Origin: RGIG5612 sp045601405
Lineage (GTDB): Bacteria > Bacillota > Clostridia > Lachnospirales > Lachnospiraceae
NCBI GenBank assembly: GCA_045601405.1
Contig: JAZRZO010000036.1
Coordinates: 1 to 51,965 of the forward strand
Direction: 5' to 3'
DNA: 51,965 bases
The notes below the pieces were generated by a model. It saw nothing but the letters and a program-made list of their open reading frames with translations, was not told where the DNA came from and made no database searches. The stretch's first letter is position 1, and each line of letters begins with the position of its first letter. The translations under genes were made by a program, and so were the position numbers. Below, piece by piece: positions 4,973-13,412 of the stretch.

Positions 4973-5632
4973 ATGAGAGTTGCAATTTTGGTCGATGGTG
5001 GTTTCTATCGAAAAAGAGCCAAATATCTATATGGCAAAAAGACTGCTAAAAAGAGAGCCGATGAGCTGGTTGCTTATTGCATGTCTCACATTAAGTCTAA
5101 TATAGATCCCTGTTACGAAAAAGGCTTGTATCGTGTATTTTACTATGATTGTCCCCCTATTGATAAAGTGGTATATCATCCGCTGCTAAAGCGAAATATC
5201 TCATTCAAGCATCAAGACACTTATCAGTGGACTCTTGATTTTTTTAAGGAGCTAAAACAAAAGCGAAAATTCGCCTTAAGGCTCGGCAACTTATCTGATG
5301 AATCCGCGGCCTTTATTTTACATAATGATAAACTCAAAAGGCTTTGCTCCGGCACAATTACCCCAGATGATTTATGTGAAGCCGATTTCAGTATCAACTT
5401 TGAACAAAAGGGAGTTGATATGAGGATTGGCATTGATATTGCGTCTTTGGCCTACAAAAAACAGGTCGATCAGATTATTCTTATCTCAGGCGATAGCGAT
5501 TTCGTGCCTGCTGCCAAGATGGCAAGGAGGGAGGGTATTGACTTTATTCTTGATCCTATGGGTGCTAATGTGAAAGACGATTTATTTGAACATGTAGACG
5601 GCATAAGATCCCCTTGGAAAAAGAAGTCGTGA
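4973..5632 (+). CDS. NYN-domain (PIN-like, LabA/DUF88-type) putative ribonuclease
   Basis: 219 residues, start ATG with AAGGGGAG upstream. The fold signature is complete: VDGGF (D8), a GVDMRIGIDI block (D149, D155) and GDSDF (D174, D176). These acidic residues form the metal site of NYN nucleases. A basic insert (about 85-125) lies between. The family is thought to cut RNA, and stand-alone members occur in phages, mobile elements and defence islands. The gene is the only intact one in this remnant, has its own promoter and structured leader, and sits where the first element had a Fic-like stub. A cargo or defence role is inferred. Confidence 0.85.
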   Translation: MRVAILVDGGFYRKRAKYLYGKKTAKKRADELVAYCMSHIKSNIDPCYEKGLYRVFYYDCPPIDKVVYHPLLKRNISFKHQDTYQWTLDFFKELKQKRKFALRLGNLSDESAAFILHNDKLKRLCSGTITPDDLCEADFSINFEQKGVDMRIGIDIASLAYKKQVDQIILISGDSDFVPAAKMARREGIDFILDPMGANVKDDLFEHVDGIRSPWKKKS

Positions 5633-5671
5633 TAATCCAACTCAACTGTAAATAAGATCAAAAATTGGAGA

Positions 5672-5782
5672 ATGTCTTTGAAATATAATAAACAAATCTC
5701 AATTGGATATGATGCTGAAGGTAAGCGGATCCGGAAATGGTTTTCGCTGTTTTCGTACAATTCCTATAGCTTCCGGAAATAA
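5672..5782 (+). pseudogene. 5' stub of a second integrase gene
   Basis: ATG at 5672 after a GGAGA; the first 24 codons match the integrase at 3392 (MSLKYNKQISIGYDAEG, continuing to KWF). The frame then leaves the homology at about 5744 and runs 12 foreign codons to a stop. The rest of the integrase is gone. It shows that the complete N-terminus of this integrase family here begins MSLKYNKQ. Confidence 0.85.
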
Positions 5783-5810
5783 CCGGCATTATGAGAGAAA
5801 GGATACGCTT

Positions 5811-6407
5811 CTATGTCTCCTGTATATTTTTCAGTGCCGCTACTGCTTTGCTTAGCGCCTTGCCTCTGTGACTCATGGCATTTTTTTCCTCTGGCGCAAG
5901 CTCCGCCGCAGTGCAGCCCTTCTCCGGAACGAAGAATATAGGGTCATATCCAAAGCCGTTTTCACCTGTCATGCTATGAGCTATCCTCCCTTCGAAGGTT
6001 CCACGGAATACCTGTGCCTGTCTGTCAGGGTAGCTTATCGCAACAGCACATACAAACCTTGCGGTTCTGTCGTTTTCCGGAACATCCTTCAATCTTTCAA
6101 GGATCGTGCCGCATTTTATATCATAGGAAGTGTCCTCACCCATAAAGCGGGCGGAATGTATCCCCGGCTCCTTTCCCATTGCGTCTATCTCAAGTCCGGA
6201 ATCATCGGCAATTACGATCTTTCCGGTAAGTTCTTTGATCGCATCCGCTTTGATAAGCGCGTTTTCTTCAAACGTATTTCCATTCTCTTCTATATCCGCA
6301 TCTATTCCGGCTTCCTTTAAAGAAACTATCTCTATGCCGGTGCCTTCGAGCATCTGCCTGATCTCTTTTACTTTATTCCCGTTGGTTGTAGCGATAATGA
6401 TATTCAT
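5811..6407 (-). CDS. rdgB: XTP/dITP pyrophosphatase (HAM1/RdgB family)
   Basis: A 198-residue cytosolic enzyme of the usual family length. It hydrolyses non-canonical purine triphosphates (XTP, dITP, ITP) to monophosphates, keeping them out of DNA and RNA. Motifs: TTNGNKVKEI (7-16), the metal/substrate site ADDSGLEIDAM (67-77), GFGYDPIF (151-158) and SHRGKA (179-184). It is the last gene of a minus-strand run after the protease gene (11-base gap) and the RNA methyltransferase. The decayed mobile DNA begins about 30 bases beyond its stop, and I see no clear terminator. Confidence 0.97.
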   Translation of the reverse strand: MNIIIATTNGNKVKEIRQMLEGTGIEIVSLKEAGIDADIEENGNTFEENALIKADAIKELTGKIVIADDSGLEIDAMGKEPGIHSARFMGEDTSYDIKCGTILERLKDVPENDRTARFVCAVAISYPDRQAQVFRGTFEGRIAHSMTGENGFGYDPIFFVPEKGCTAAELAPEEKNAMSHRGKALSKAVAALKNIQET

Positions 6408-6418
6408 ATTGTTTCTCC

Positions 6419-8143
6419 TTATCTGTTATCCGTAAATGCCTTCAGGCAGACATTACATTCAGAGGTGTCCTGGGTTTTTTCCCAAACATCACCGTAATTG
6501 CTTATATAACTGCGCTTTCCGTCCAGCACCACAGGACTGGTCCTCATATTTTCGGCATTCATCTCCATTGCTACAGGATGTGAGCTTTCAGGAGTATCGA
6601 TCTCGACGACCACTGCGTAATCCTGACCTGCATCTACAGGCACCTCCAGATCAAGATCAACCGTGTAGTACCCCGGGTTTTTAAAGCTGCCTTCCGCCAC
6701 CGCATCCTTCGGCACCGCAAGCAGCGACGGGGAATCCTCGTTTATGTCGGTAGTCACATATACTTTATAGGACGTGTCCTTTCCTGTTGCGTAAAAACTT
6801 ACTGCCCTGATATTTTCATTGTTCACAGCAGTATATATATTAGTGAAAAACGCATGGTTTTTATTGTAGCCTACCCTGCCTATCCAGCCACATTCATCAT
6901 ACTGATATATATTGTCATAGTTATCTGTATCATCGATACGGGTATATACCTCATTAACGGTTCCGATAACACTATCTTCATATGAGATGTAGAAAATCCC
7001 GTCATCTCCGAATTTACTTCCCCAGCTGTTGCGGCAGATAAACGCACCGTCTTCCTTAACATCCTGGTTGAAGTTCTGCGCCGGGTAATTGTCATCCCAT
7101 CCGATTATGATTATCTCGTGGTTTGGTCTGGCCTCCTTCGTATAGCAGTATGAATGCGACGAGGCATTATAATAAGACGGATCAATGGTTGACGGGTCAA
7201 GGAGCGCGATATACATTGAACTTTCAACCGCGCCATATCTGTACACCATGCTTTTTATCATTCTGTAATCCTTGCTTTCTATCATCTGCACCTCCTGCAG
7301 GTGCTTTACCGGCGCAAGATACGGATCGGTCTCTCCGTCTCCGTAAGGATCATCCTCTTCAAGTACAGGACCTTTCCAGGATGACAAATACGCAAGAGAC
7401 ATTATATAATCGCCGCCATCTTCCGCGTCAATGCCGAAACCGTTATTGTAGATAAGATGGTCCTCCGAGAAATCATGGTATTCCTCCGGAAGCAGAGTTG
7501 TTTCCATTGCGGCTATCGCGGCAAATGCCCAGCATGCTCCAAGGCTGCCCTGGTCTCTTACGCGACTGAGCTTTCCTATGTCCGAATAATTAAAATATGC
7601 GGGAAGATACGGAGCGTCCGGATCCGTGTTATTCATTGTGACAGTATATGTTTCCCTGTCCCAGGCATAGGAATATCCTATCCCTTCCGCTATTACCTGC
7701 GCAGGCACATATACCTCGCCATTAACCTGTACCGGTGAGAAGTTCAGAGCCACTGTCTCCCCGTTAACAAGCATATAGTCAGTTTCACCGATGCGCACCT
7801 CTATTTCCTTATCGCCCCGGGTGATCATAAGATCTTCCTCGTCGTAAAGACGGGTATCGCAGTCAAACGTGTCACGAAGTACATCTCTTGCCAGCATAAG
7901 TTCCATCTCACTGTTCATATAGGCGCTCCGCCTTTTCGTCATATCCTCTGTTTCCCCGTCAACACAGAGGCTCAGGCCGCTTTCGTTAACATAGTTTGAA
8001 AAAGCCACCTTCCAATGGCTGTCAACCTCAACAGTTGAGCGTGTCTTAGCTACATAATCCGTATCCTTAACAAGACCAATGCAGGCGATCACTGCTATTG
8101 CTGCGAGAAAGGTTATAACGATCGAGATAAATATCTTTTTCAT
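6419..8143 (-). CDS. Surface papain-like (C1 family) cysteine protease with lectin-like domain
   Basis: 574 residues. An N-terminal hydrophobic segment ends in a possible lipobox (VIAC, Cys21), so it is exported and perhaps a lipoprotein. A copper-amine-oxidase-N-like stalk domain (about 112-172) comes first, then a C1 peptidase domain: DQGSLGACWAF with nucleophile C204, NHEIIIIGWDD with H342, and RNSWG with N372. The C-terminal part (about 400-574) matches the lectin-like domain often attached to clostridial C1 proteases. All catalytic residues are present. Its start overlaps the stop of the methyltransferase gene (ATGA), so it is coupled to it. Likely substrates are extracellular or cell-wall proteins. 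Confidence 0.9.
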   Translation of the reverse strand: MKKIFISIVITFLAAIAVIACIGLVKDTDYVAKTRSTVEVDSHWKVAFSNYVNESGLSLCVDGETEDMTKRRSAYMNSEMELMLARDVLRDTFDCDTRLYDEEDLMITRGDKEIEVRIGETDYMLVNGETVALNFSPVQVNGEVYVPAQVIAEGIGYSYAWDRETYTVTMNNTDPDAPYLPAYFNYSDIGKLSRVRDQGSLGACWAFAAIAAMETTLLPEEYHDFSEDHLIYNNGFGIDAEDGGDYIMSLAYLSSWKGPVLEEDDPYGDGETDPYLAPVKHLQEVQMIESKDYRMIKSMVYRYGAVESSMYIALLDPSTIDPSYYNASSHSYCYTKEARPNHEIIIIGWDDNYPAQNFNQDVKEDGAFICRNSWGSKFGDDGIFYISYEDSVIGTVNEVYTRIDDTDNYDNIYQYDECGWIGRVGYNKNHAFFTNIYTAVNNENIRAVSFYATGKDTSYKVYVTTDINEDSPSLLAVPKDAVAEGSFKNPGYYTVDLDLEVPVDAGQDYAVVVEIDTPESSHPVAMEMNAENMRTSPVVLDGKRSYISNYGDVWEKTQDTSECNVCLKAFTDNR

Positions 8144-9273
8144 CTGGGTTTCGGTCCGGGAAACTGGTAATAATATGTTTTTATCATCCCGTTGTATATC
8201 TTACGGTTTTTTGCCGCCTTTTTTCCAAAATATCTTTCAGTATCCTCATAGGCAGATATTATATATGCCGACCATGTTTCAAGAAGCCTGAATCTTTCAC
8301 CGAAGGCGGCGTAAAGTTCCGGTAAAGTTTTTTCATTTTCTATCCTTTCCCCGTAAGGCGGATTAGTGATGATGAAGCCGTAGGCATTAGGGTGTGACAG
8401 CCGGGCAACCGGTCTTTGCTGAAAATGTATAAGCTCCTTTACTCCGGCGGTGCCGGCATTATCCCTTGCGATCTTTATCACATCTCCATCAATATCGTAA
8501 CCCTGGATATCGCACTCTATGTCCCTGTTCTCCAGACTGATAGCCTCATCAATAACTCTGTACCATATTTTTTTGTCTATTATATGATCCCAATCATTGC
8601 TCAAAAAGCTTCTTGAGGCGCCCGGCGCGATGTTAGCCGCCATCATTGCCGCTTCTATGGGGATAGTTCCGCTGCCGCAGAACGGGTCTATGAGGTGTCT
8701 GTCCTTTTTCCACGGAGTCAGCATTATCAGTGCCGCCGCAAGCGTCTCTGATATCGGAGCCTGCGACGAACGCGGCCTGTATCCTCTTTTATGAAGAGAT
8801 TCTCCCGTTGTATCCGCCGCTACAAGAACCGTGTTTTTGTTAATGAATACCCTAAGCGGATATTCCCTGCCGGTCTCCGGGAACCAGTTGATATGATATA
8901 CTCCTTTCATCCTTTCAACTATCGCCTTTTTTACGATACGCTGAATATCCGATGGACTGAAAAGCTTTGAGTTGACCGATGCCGCTTTCTTTACCCAGAA
9001 CCTGCCTTCTTTGTCGATGATGCTTTCCCAGGGAAGAGCCTTTACCGCCTCAAAAAGCTCATCAAAGGTCTCTGCCTTGAATTCCCCTACCTTAAGCAGA
9101 ATCCTCTCGCATGTCCTTAAAAAGATATTGGCCCTTGCTATACCCTCTTCGTCAGCCGAAAAATAAACTCTTCCGTCCTCGACTTTGAGTATCTCATATC
9201 CAAGATCCTTTATTTCTCTTTTAAGCACCGCCTCAAGTCCGAAATGGCAGGGCGCGACTATCTCGTATTGCAT
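8140..9273 (-). CDS. THUMP-domain class I RNA methyltransferase (RlmL/YpsC-like)
   Basis: 377 residues. An N-terminal THUMP RNA-binding region (about 45-160) leads, via LHKRGYR and the APISETLAA helix, to a Rossmann methyltransferase domain with DPFCGSGT (196-203) and the N-methylation motif NPPYGER (304-310). The family modifies guanine-N2 in 23S rRNA (RlmL type), and the Bacillus YpsC/RlmL-type proteins have the same length. It is the first gene of the run to rdgB. The 186-base upstream gap (9274-9459) should hold the promoter; a TATACAAT near 9290-9297 is a candidate -10 without a good -35. Confidence 0.93.
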   Translation of the reverse strand: MQYEIVAPCHFGLEAVLKREIKDLGYEILKVEDGRVYFSADEEGIARANIFLRTCERILLKVGEFKAETFDELFEAVKALPWESIIDKEGRFWVKKAASVNSKLFSPSDIQRIVKKAIVERMKGVYHINWFPETGREYPLRVFINKNTVLVAADTTGESLHKRGYRPRSSQAPISETLAAALIMLTPWKKDRHLIDPFCGSGTIPIEAAMMAANIAPGASRSFLSNDWDHIIDKKIWYRVIDEAISLENRDIECDIQGYDIDGDVIKIARDNAGTAGVKELIHFQQRPVARLSHPNAYGFIITNPPYGERIENEKTLPELYAAFGERFRLLETWSAYIISAYEDTERYFGKKAAKNRKIYNGMIKTYYYQFPGPKPR

Positions 9274-9459
9274 TCTGATTTACCGACCGTACGTATTGTA
9301 TACCATTTCCCGATTTTTCACCCTTAAAGCATATATGCAGAAATGGAATTTTAATAATGCTCTAATTGGGTTGCTTTTTGTCCATCCCCTATTACACTAT
9401 CCATAGAATGGTAATGGCCATTCATAAATAATCCCATATTATTTATTTATACTTCCCTC

Positions 9460-9488
9460 AAAAAGCCGGCTATCACAGCCGGCTTTTT
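9460..9488 (-). terminator. Perfect 12-bp terminator after the DUF1700 gene
   Basis: AAAAAGCCGGCT (9460-9471) pairs with AGCCGGCTTTTT (9477-9488) around ATCAC. It is symmetrical and could stop transcription both ways. By location it ends the minus-strand gene finishing at 9524. Confidence 0.9.
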
Positions 9489-9523
9489 ACCTGCATATCT
9501 ATTGCCGCAGGAGACAGGTCTTC

Positions 9524-10093
9524 TCATCTTCTGCCCGCGATACTTATTATCACGCCTATTACAGCTATTACCGCTATTGCCGGGATGAACCATCCGAAAA
9601 TACGAAAGGTCATGTTGAAGACAAAATAGATCACAGCAAATATGACAGCAATCACCAGCAAAAGAACAACTGCCGCTATGATGCAGCCTGTCTTTCCCGA
9701 GGAAAAGACTGATCTTTTCCGGTCCCCGTTTCCTTCGCTGCCGCGGGATGTTCCTCCCTCATAGGCGGTCCTCTGCTGATAGCTCCTGCTGCCCGTTGAG
9801 CTACCGAATATCCCGGAGTTTATCCCGTCGGAATCATCATAGGTATCTGTACTGCTTTTATACGCGCCGTCATAGCCGGCAGCTTCCGCTATACGATCTG
9901 TGGATTCTATTATCATTTTGGATATCAGACGCGGGTCTCCAAGCTCTTCTATCACCTGTGCTTCCGAAAGTCCTGATGCAACCTTTCCATCAATATAAGA
10001 TGAATAATAATCCACCTGTGACTCTACTTCTTTAGTCGGGATCCTTCCCGCTATCTGTCCGCGCAGAACAGAAAGAAATTCATTTTTTGTCAT
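9524..10093 (-). CDS. HAAS-domain (DUF1700) membrane protein
   Basis: 189 residues. The N-terminal 65 residues form a HAAS/DUF1700 domain: FLSVLRGQIAG, the YYSSYIDGKVASG helix and ELGDPRLISKMI. A Ser/Gly/Tyr-rich linker follows, then two membrane spans (about 136-158 and 165-187). In Firmicutes such proteins are usually paired with PadR regulators and stress responses. No PadR gene is next to this one, so it stands alone. It has its own terminator downstream (9460-9488), and the tRNA-Arg terminator separates it from the upstream transcript. Confidence 0.85.
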   Translation of the reverse strand: MTKNEFLSVLRGQIAGRIPTKEVESQVDYYSSYIDGKVASGLSEAQVIEELGDPRLISKMIIESTDRIAEAAGYDGAYKSSTDTYDDSDGINSGIFGSSTGSRSYQQRTAYEGGTSRGSEGNGDRKRSVFSSGKTGCIIAAVVLLLVIAVIFAVIYFVFNMTFRIFGWFIPAIAVIAVIGVIISIAGRR

Positions 10094-10128
10094 TTTTACC
10101 TCGATAGTTCCTGTCAGTCGGATTTAAT

Positions 10129-10154
10129 AAAAAAGCCCTTCATTTCAGAAGGGC
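10129..10154 (-). terminator. Terminator of tRNA-Arg
   Basis: On the minus strand GCCCTTC-TGAAAT-GAAGGGC is followed by six T. It starts 8 bases after the tRNA 3' end and isolates the tRNA from the DUF1700 gene. Confidence 0.9.
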
Positions 10155-10161
10155 CAAATTC

Positions 10162-10235
10162 CGTGCATTAGAGGATTCGAACCCCCGACCTTCTGGTCCG
10201 TAGCCAGACGCTCTATCCAGCTGAGCTAAATGCAC
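10162..10235 (-). tRNA. tRNA-Arg (anticodon ACG)
   Basis: A 74-base cloverleaf on the minus strand: acceptor GTGCATT/AATGCAC fully paired, D-arm GCTC-AGCTGGATA-GAGC, anticodon stem TCTGG/CCAGA with loop CTACGGA (anticodon ACG), variable loop AGGTC, T-arm GGGGG-TTCGAAT-CCTCT with two G-T pairs, discriminator G. CCA is not encoded. It decodes CGN Arg codons after A34-to-I editing. It has its own promoter overlapping the end of clpX and its own terminator. Confidence 0.97.
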
Positions 10236-10251
10236 TTGGTACGCAAAAAGT

Positions 10252-10281
10252 ATTCTACAACGCGCAAAAACAGTTTGTCAA
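10252..10281 (-). promoter_or_regulatory. tRNA-Arg promoter, -35 containing the clpX stop codon
   Basis: On the minus strand: TTGACA (10281-10276), 18-bp spacer, TAGAAT (10257-10252), giving a start about 10 bases before the tRNA. The TGA inside TTGACA is the clpX stop codon (10278-10280). Confidence 0.8.
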
Positions 10282-11816
10282 CCTCTTAGCTCTATTCGCG
10301 GAGCTCCGTTATTTTCGACATAATCCTTTGTGATTATAACCGTCCCTATGCTTTCGTCCTTTGGGATCTCGTACATTATATCCAGCATTATCTCTTCTAT
10401 TATTGACCTTAAGCCTCTGGCGCCCATTTCTTTCCCCGCGGCCCGCTCCGTCAGGGCAAGAAGTGCGTCATCTTCAAATATCAGCCTTACCTCGTCAAGC
10501 TCAAGCAGCTTCTGATACTGCTTCAGGATCGCGTTCTTGGGCTCCTTAAGGACATCAACCATCATCTCTTTTGTGAGTTTCTTCAGGGTAACGATGATTG
10601 GGAGCCTGCCTAAAAACTCCGGTATCATGCCATATCTTCTGAGGTCCTCCGTTTCAACATGCTCCAGTATATTATCGTCACTATCATATTTATCCTTAAG
10701 GTCCGCGTTAAAGCCGATGGATGTCTTTTCGCGCATTCTCTCTTTTATTATCTCATCCAGATCCGGAAACGCTCCGCCGCAGATAAACAGGATGTTCTTT
10801 GTGTTGATGGTTGCCAGGGGAACCATCGCATTCTTGCTGCTTGCTCCCACAGGAACCTCCACCTCGCTCCCTTCAAGGAGCTTTAAGAGTCCCTGCTGAA
10901 CAGATTCCCCGCTTACATCACGCCCCCTGTTGCTGTTCTTTTTGGCTATCTTATCTATTTCATCTATGAATACTATTCCTATTTCCGCTCTTTCAACATC
11001 ATTATCGGCCGCTGCCAGAAGCTTGGAAAGAACGCTTTCTATGTCATCGCCTATATAACCTGCCTCAGTTAGCGAAGTGGCGTCGGTTATTGCAAGCGGC
11101 ACATCAAGTATCTTCGCAAGAGTCTGTACTATGTAGGTTTTTCCGCATCCTGTAGGACCTATCATCAGCAGGTTTGATTTTTCTATCTCCACTCCATCCG
11201 CGTCATTTACCCTTTCTCCGGCCATTATCCTTTTATAGTGATTATAAACCGCGACAGAAATAGCCTTTTTGGCCTTTTCCTGTCCTATCACATGCTCATC
11301 CAGCTTTTCCTTAAGCTTATGAGGCGCAAGTATCTTATCAGGGTCGATCAAAGGGCCTTCCCTCTTTGGCTTTTTGATCTGCTGACGCCTTCCAAAGCCC
11401 TGCTGCAGATCGGCAAGATTAATAAAGCTGATATTCGGAATACCTTTCTTTTGCTGCTTTTCACCATGGGACTCTTCGGTCTCCGGGTCTTCGTCCTCCG
11501 CATCCGAAATCTCAGCCTCAACCTGAAGCGGAAGTCCGGTATCTCCCGGAACGGGAGCTCCGGGAAGGTTTCCGCCAAGGAATGACAGCGGCGAAAGGTT
11601 CAACAAGGACGGGTCGATCCCCGCCCCTCCAAACGAATCCAGCGTTTTCTGCAGACAGTCCATGCAGATATGTATGGCACCTCCCGGAAGTTCGAGCATC
11701 CTTCCGGCTCTGCTCTCACTCCTGTGGCACATGGTGCATACATGTTCTCTGTCCTCTTCCTTTGGTTTGTTTTCTTCGTTTTTATCCTGTTCTTCCAGGT
11801 TCTTCTCATCTTCCAT
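10278..11816 (-). CDS. clpX: ClpX-type AAA+ unfoldase with extended acidic linker
   Basis: 512 residues, about 85-95 longer than usual ClpX. A zinc-binding domain (C27, C30, C51, C54) is followed by a long, poorly conserved acidic/Gly-Pro linker (about 65-150), then the AAA+ core: Walker A GPTGCGKT (220-227), Walker B IVFIDEID (281-288), GYIGDDIE pore region and the IGF loop (367-369) that docks on ClpP. It unfolds substrates and feeds them to ClpP in the cytosol. Core sequences are somewhat divergent (GYIGDD for GYVGED), and no clpP is adjacent, so it may be a second ClpX paralogue. It lies 22 bases after htrA, probably in one operon. Confidence 0.9.
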   Translation of the reverse strand: MEDEKNLEEQDKNEENKPKEEDREHVCTMCHRSESRAGRMLELPGGAIHICMDCLQKTLDSFGGAGIDPSLLNLSPLSFLGGNLPGAPVPGDTGLPLQVEAEISDAEDEDPETEESHGEKQQKKGIPNISFINLADLQQGFGRRQQIKKPKREGPLIDPDKILAPHKLKEKLDEHVIGQEKAKKAISVAVYNHYKRIMAGERVNDADGVEIEKSNLLMIGPTGCGKTYIVQTLAKILDVPLAITDATSLTEAGYIGDDIESVLSKLLAAADNDVERAEIGIVFIDEIDKIAKKNSNRGRDVSGESVQQGLLKLLEGSEVEVPVGASSKNAMVPLATINTKNILFICGGAFPDLDEIIKERMREKTSIGFNADLKDKYDSDDNILEHVETEDLRRYGMIPEFLGRLPIIVTLKKLTKEMMVDVLKEPKNAILKQYQKLLELDEVRLIFEDDALLALTERAAGKEMGARGLRSIIEEIMLDIMYEIPKDESIGTVIITKDYVENNGAPRIELRG

Positions 11817-11838
11817 TTTTCTCTGCCTTATCTTAATA

Positions 11839-13332
11839 TCATTCTATAGTATCCGAAAGCGTTACCTTTGCTTTCATCTGTGTATATTTGCCATCTGCCT
11901 CACGCATAAATATTATCTCGACAGCGTCTCCTGCTTTGTGTCTTGAAAGCTGTTCCTGGAGCTCGTCCATCTTAGTAAATGAAACATTGTCCATCCCTAC
12001 GATGACGTCACCTGTCTGAAGTCCGGCTGTTTCCGCACCGCTTCCCTGTACAGTGCTCGCAACATATATCCCCTGGGGCATGCTGTAGCTGGACGCTGTG
12101 GCTCTGTCTATGTCTCTTCCCCTGATACCAAGATATACTCCCTTTGCCGTGTCAGTGTCAACAGGCTTTGTGTATGATCCTTCTATCTGAAGAAGTTCCT
12201 GTATAAGACCGGAATATATCGATATGGGAATAGCGTAGCACATTCCTTCCACATAGCTTCTGGTTATCTTAGCCTCACTTATGCCTATTATCTTTCCGGA
12301 TGAGTTCAGCACACAGCCTCCTGAGTTTCCGCTGTTTATAGCAGCATCAGTCTGAAGCACCGTTATATCCGTACCGTCGAGGGTCAGTTGTCTGTCGGTA
12401 GCACTGATTATACCAGTAGTTACGCTCATGCCGTAGCCCAGCGCATTGCCTATTACGATAACGCCCTCGCCTACCCTTACCGGTTCTTCTGAAAGTGCAG
12501 CTATCTTGATCACTCCGAATGTTTCTTCTGAAATATCGGAAAGCGGAACAGCAACTATCGCTATGTCCTCAGTCTCGCTCTGTGATTTGATATAGCCGTC
12601 AACGGACTTTCCGTCATAAAATGTCACATACAGTGATGAGCAGTCCTTAACAACATGATAGCTTGTCAGTATGAGCAGCTCATCATCATCCATTTCTATT
12701 ATGGTCCCTGAACCGATTCCGCTGTCAACCTCCTGGGTTCCGCCGCCCTGGTCCTGGTAGCCTCCTCTGCCAAAGAACATATCCCAGTAGCTGCCGTAGC
12801 TGCCGCTGTCTATAAGGGTTCTGGAGGTAATGGAAACAACAGCCGGGATCGTCTCCTCAACTATTCCCGAAACGTCTGTTAATATATACCCTCCGCTCTG
12901 AACAGACGGAACATCAGCCGTGCTTATCTTCGAGTCCGGATCAGAGTTCTTCGTATTCGCATCAACTTCCTCCTGCGCGGCTGCTCTTGAATTTGCGGCA
13001 GCTTCCTTTATCCTGCCGACTCCGATAACAACTCCGGCGACAATTGCCGCTAACGCAACGACGATGACTATTATCAGCGGGATCAGCCACCTGTTCCTTT
13101 TAGGCGGTCCCGGAGGTTCCGGCTGATCATGATGAGGCTGCCACCTCGGTATATCATCATCACCGGGCTCGCTGTAGAATGTTCCCCGGTCCTGCGGTTC
13201 ATCACAGGCCCCCTCTTCAGTATCGTATCCGTCATTTTGTCCCGTCTCATCATATCCGTTCATTCCGGATCCCAGGGTATAAGGATCTTCCCTGAATTCA
13301 TCGCCGTTGTTTCTGTTAAGATCATCGCACAT
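11839..13332 (-). CDS. HtrA/DegP-like membrane-anchored serine protease with PDZ domain
   Basis: 497 residues. A long acidic, Pro-rich cytoplasmic tail (1-80), one membrane span (about 81-106), a linker, then an S1C trypsin-like domain with triad H226 (LTSYHVVKD), D256 (DIAIVAV) and S337 (INSGNSGG), and a C-terminal PDZ domain (about 395-490, GIYVASTVQGSGAETAGLQTGD region). It acts outside the membrane in quality control of exported proteins. AAGGAGG lies 10 bases before the ATG. It is followed by the ClpX gene, so two proteolysis genes are cotranscribed next to a surface-glycan cluster. Confidence 0.95.
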   Translation of the reverse strand: MCDDLNRNNGDEFREDPYTLGSGMNGYDETGQNDGYDTEEGACDEPQDRGTFYSEPGDDDIPRWQPHHDQPEPPGPPKRNRWLIPLIIVIVVALAAIVAGVVIGVGRIKEAAANSRAAAQEEVDANTKNSDPDSKISTADVPSVQSGGYILTDVSGIVEETIPAVVSITSRTLIDSGSYGSYWDMFFGRGGYQDQGGGTQEVDSGIGSGTIIEMDDDELLILTSYHVVKDCSSLYVTFYDGKSVDGYIKSQSETEDIAIVAVPLSDISEETFGVIKIAALSEEPVRVGEGVIVIGNALGYGMSVTTGIISATDRQLTLDGTDITVLQTDAAINSGNSGGCVLNSSGKIIGISEAKITRSYVEGMCYAIPISIYSGLIQELLQIEGSYTKPVDTDTAKGVYLGIRGRDIDRATASSYSMPQGIYVASTVQGSGAETAGLQTGDVIVGMDNVSFTKMDELQEQLSRHKAGDAVEIIFMREADGKYTQMKAKVTLSDTIE

Positions 13333-13412
13333 TTACTCATTGCCTCCTTGACAATAATCTCTTGTATATAAGGCAGATATTAATGCTAAAATGTGTGCCT
13401 TTTGTGATACAT

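Larger units (their letters stand above)
4649..5762. mobile_element. Second, related element remnant carrying an NYN gene
   Basis: This 1.1-kb block contains a copy of the repressor 3' end (4675-4746), an NYN-domain gene and a copy of the integrase 5' end (5672-5744), in the same order as in the first element. TTCGTACAATT occurs at both edges (4649-4659 and 5752-5762). It is the relic of a sister element at the same locus, reduced to its cargo gene plus flanking stubs. The direct repeats could be the recombination or deletion sites. Confidence 0.65.
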
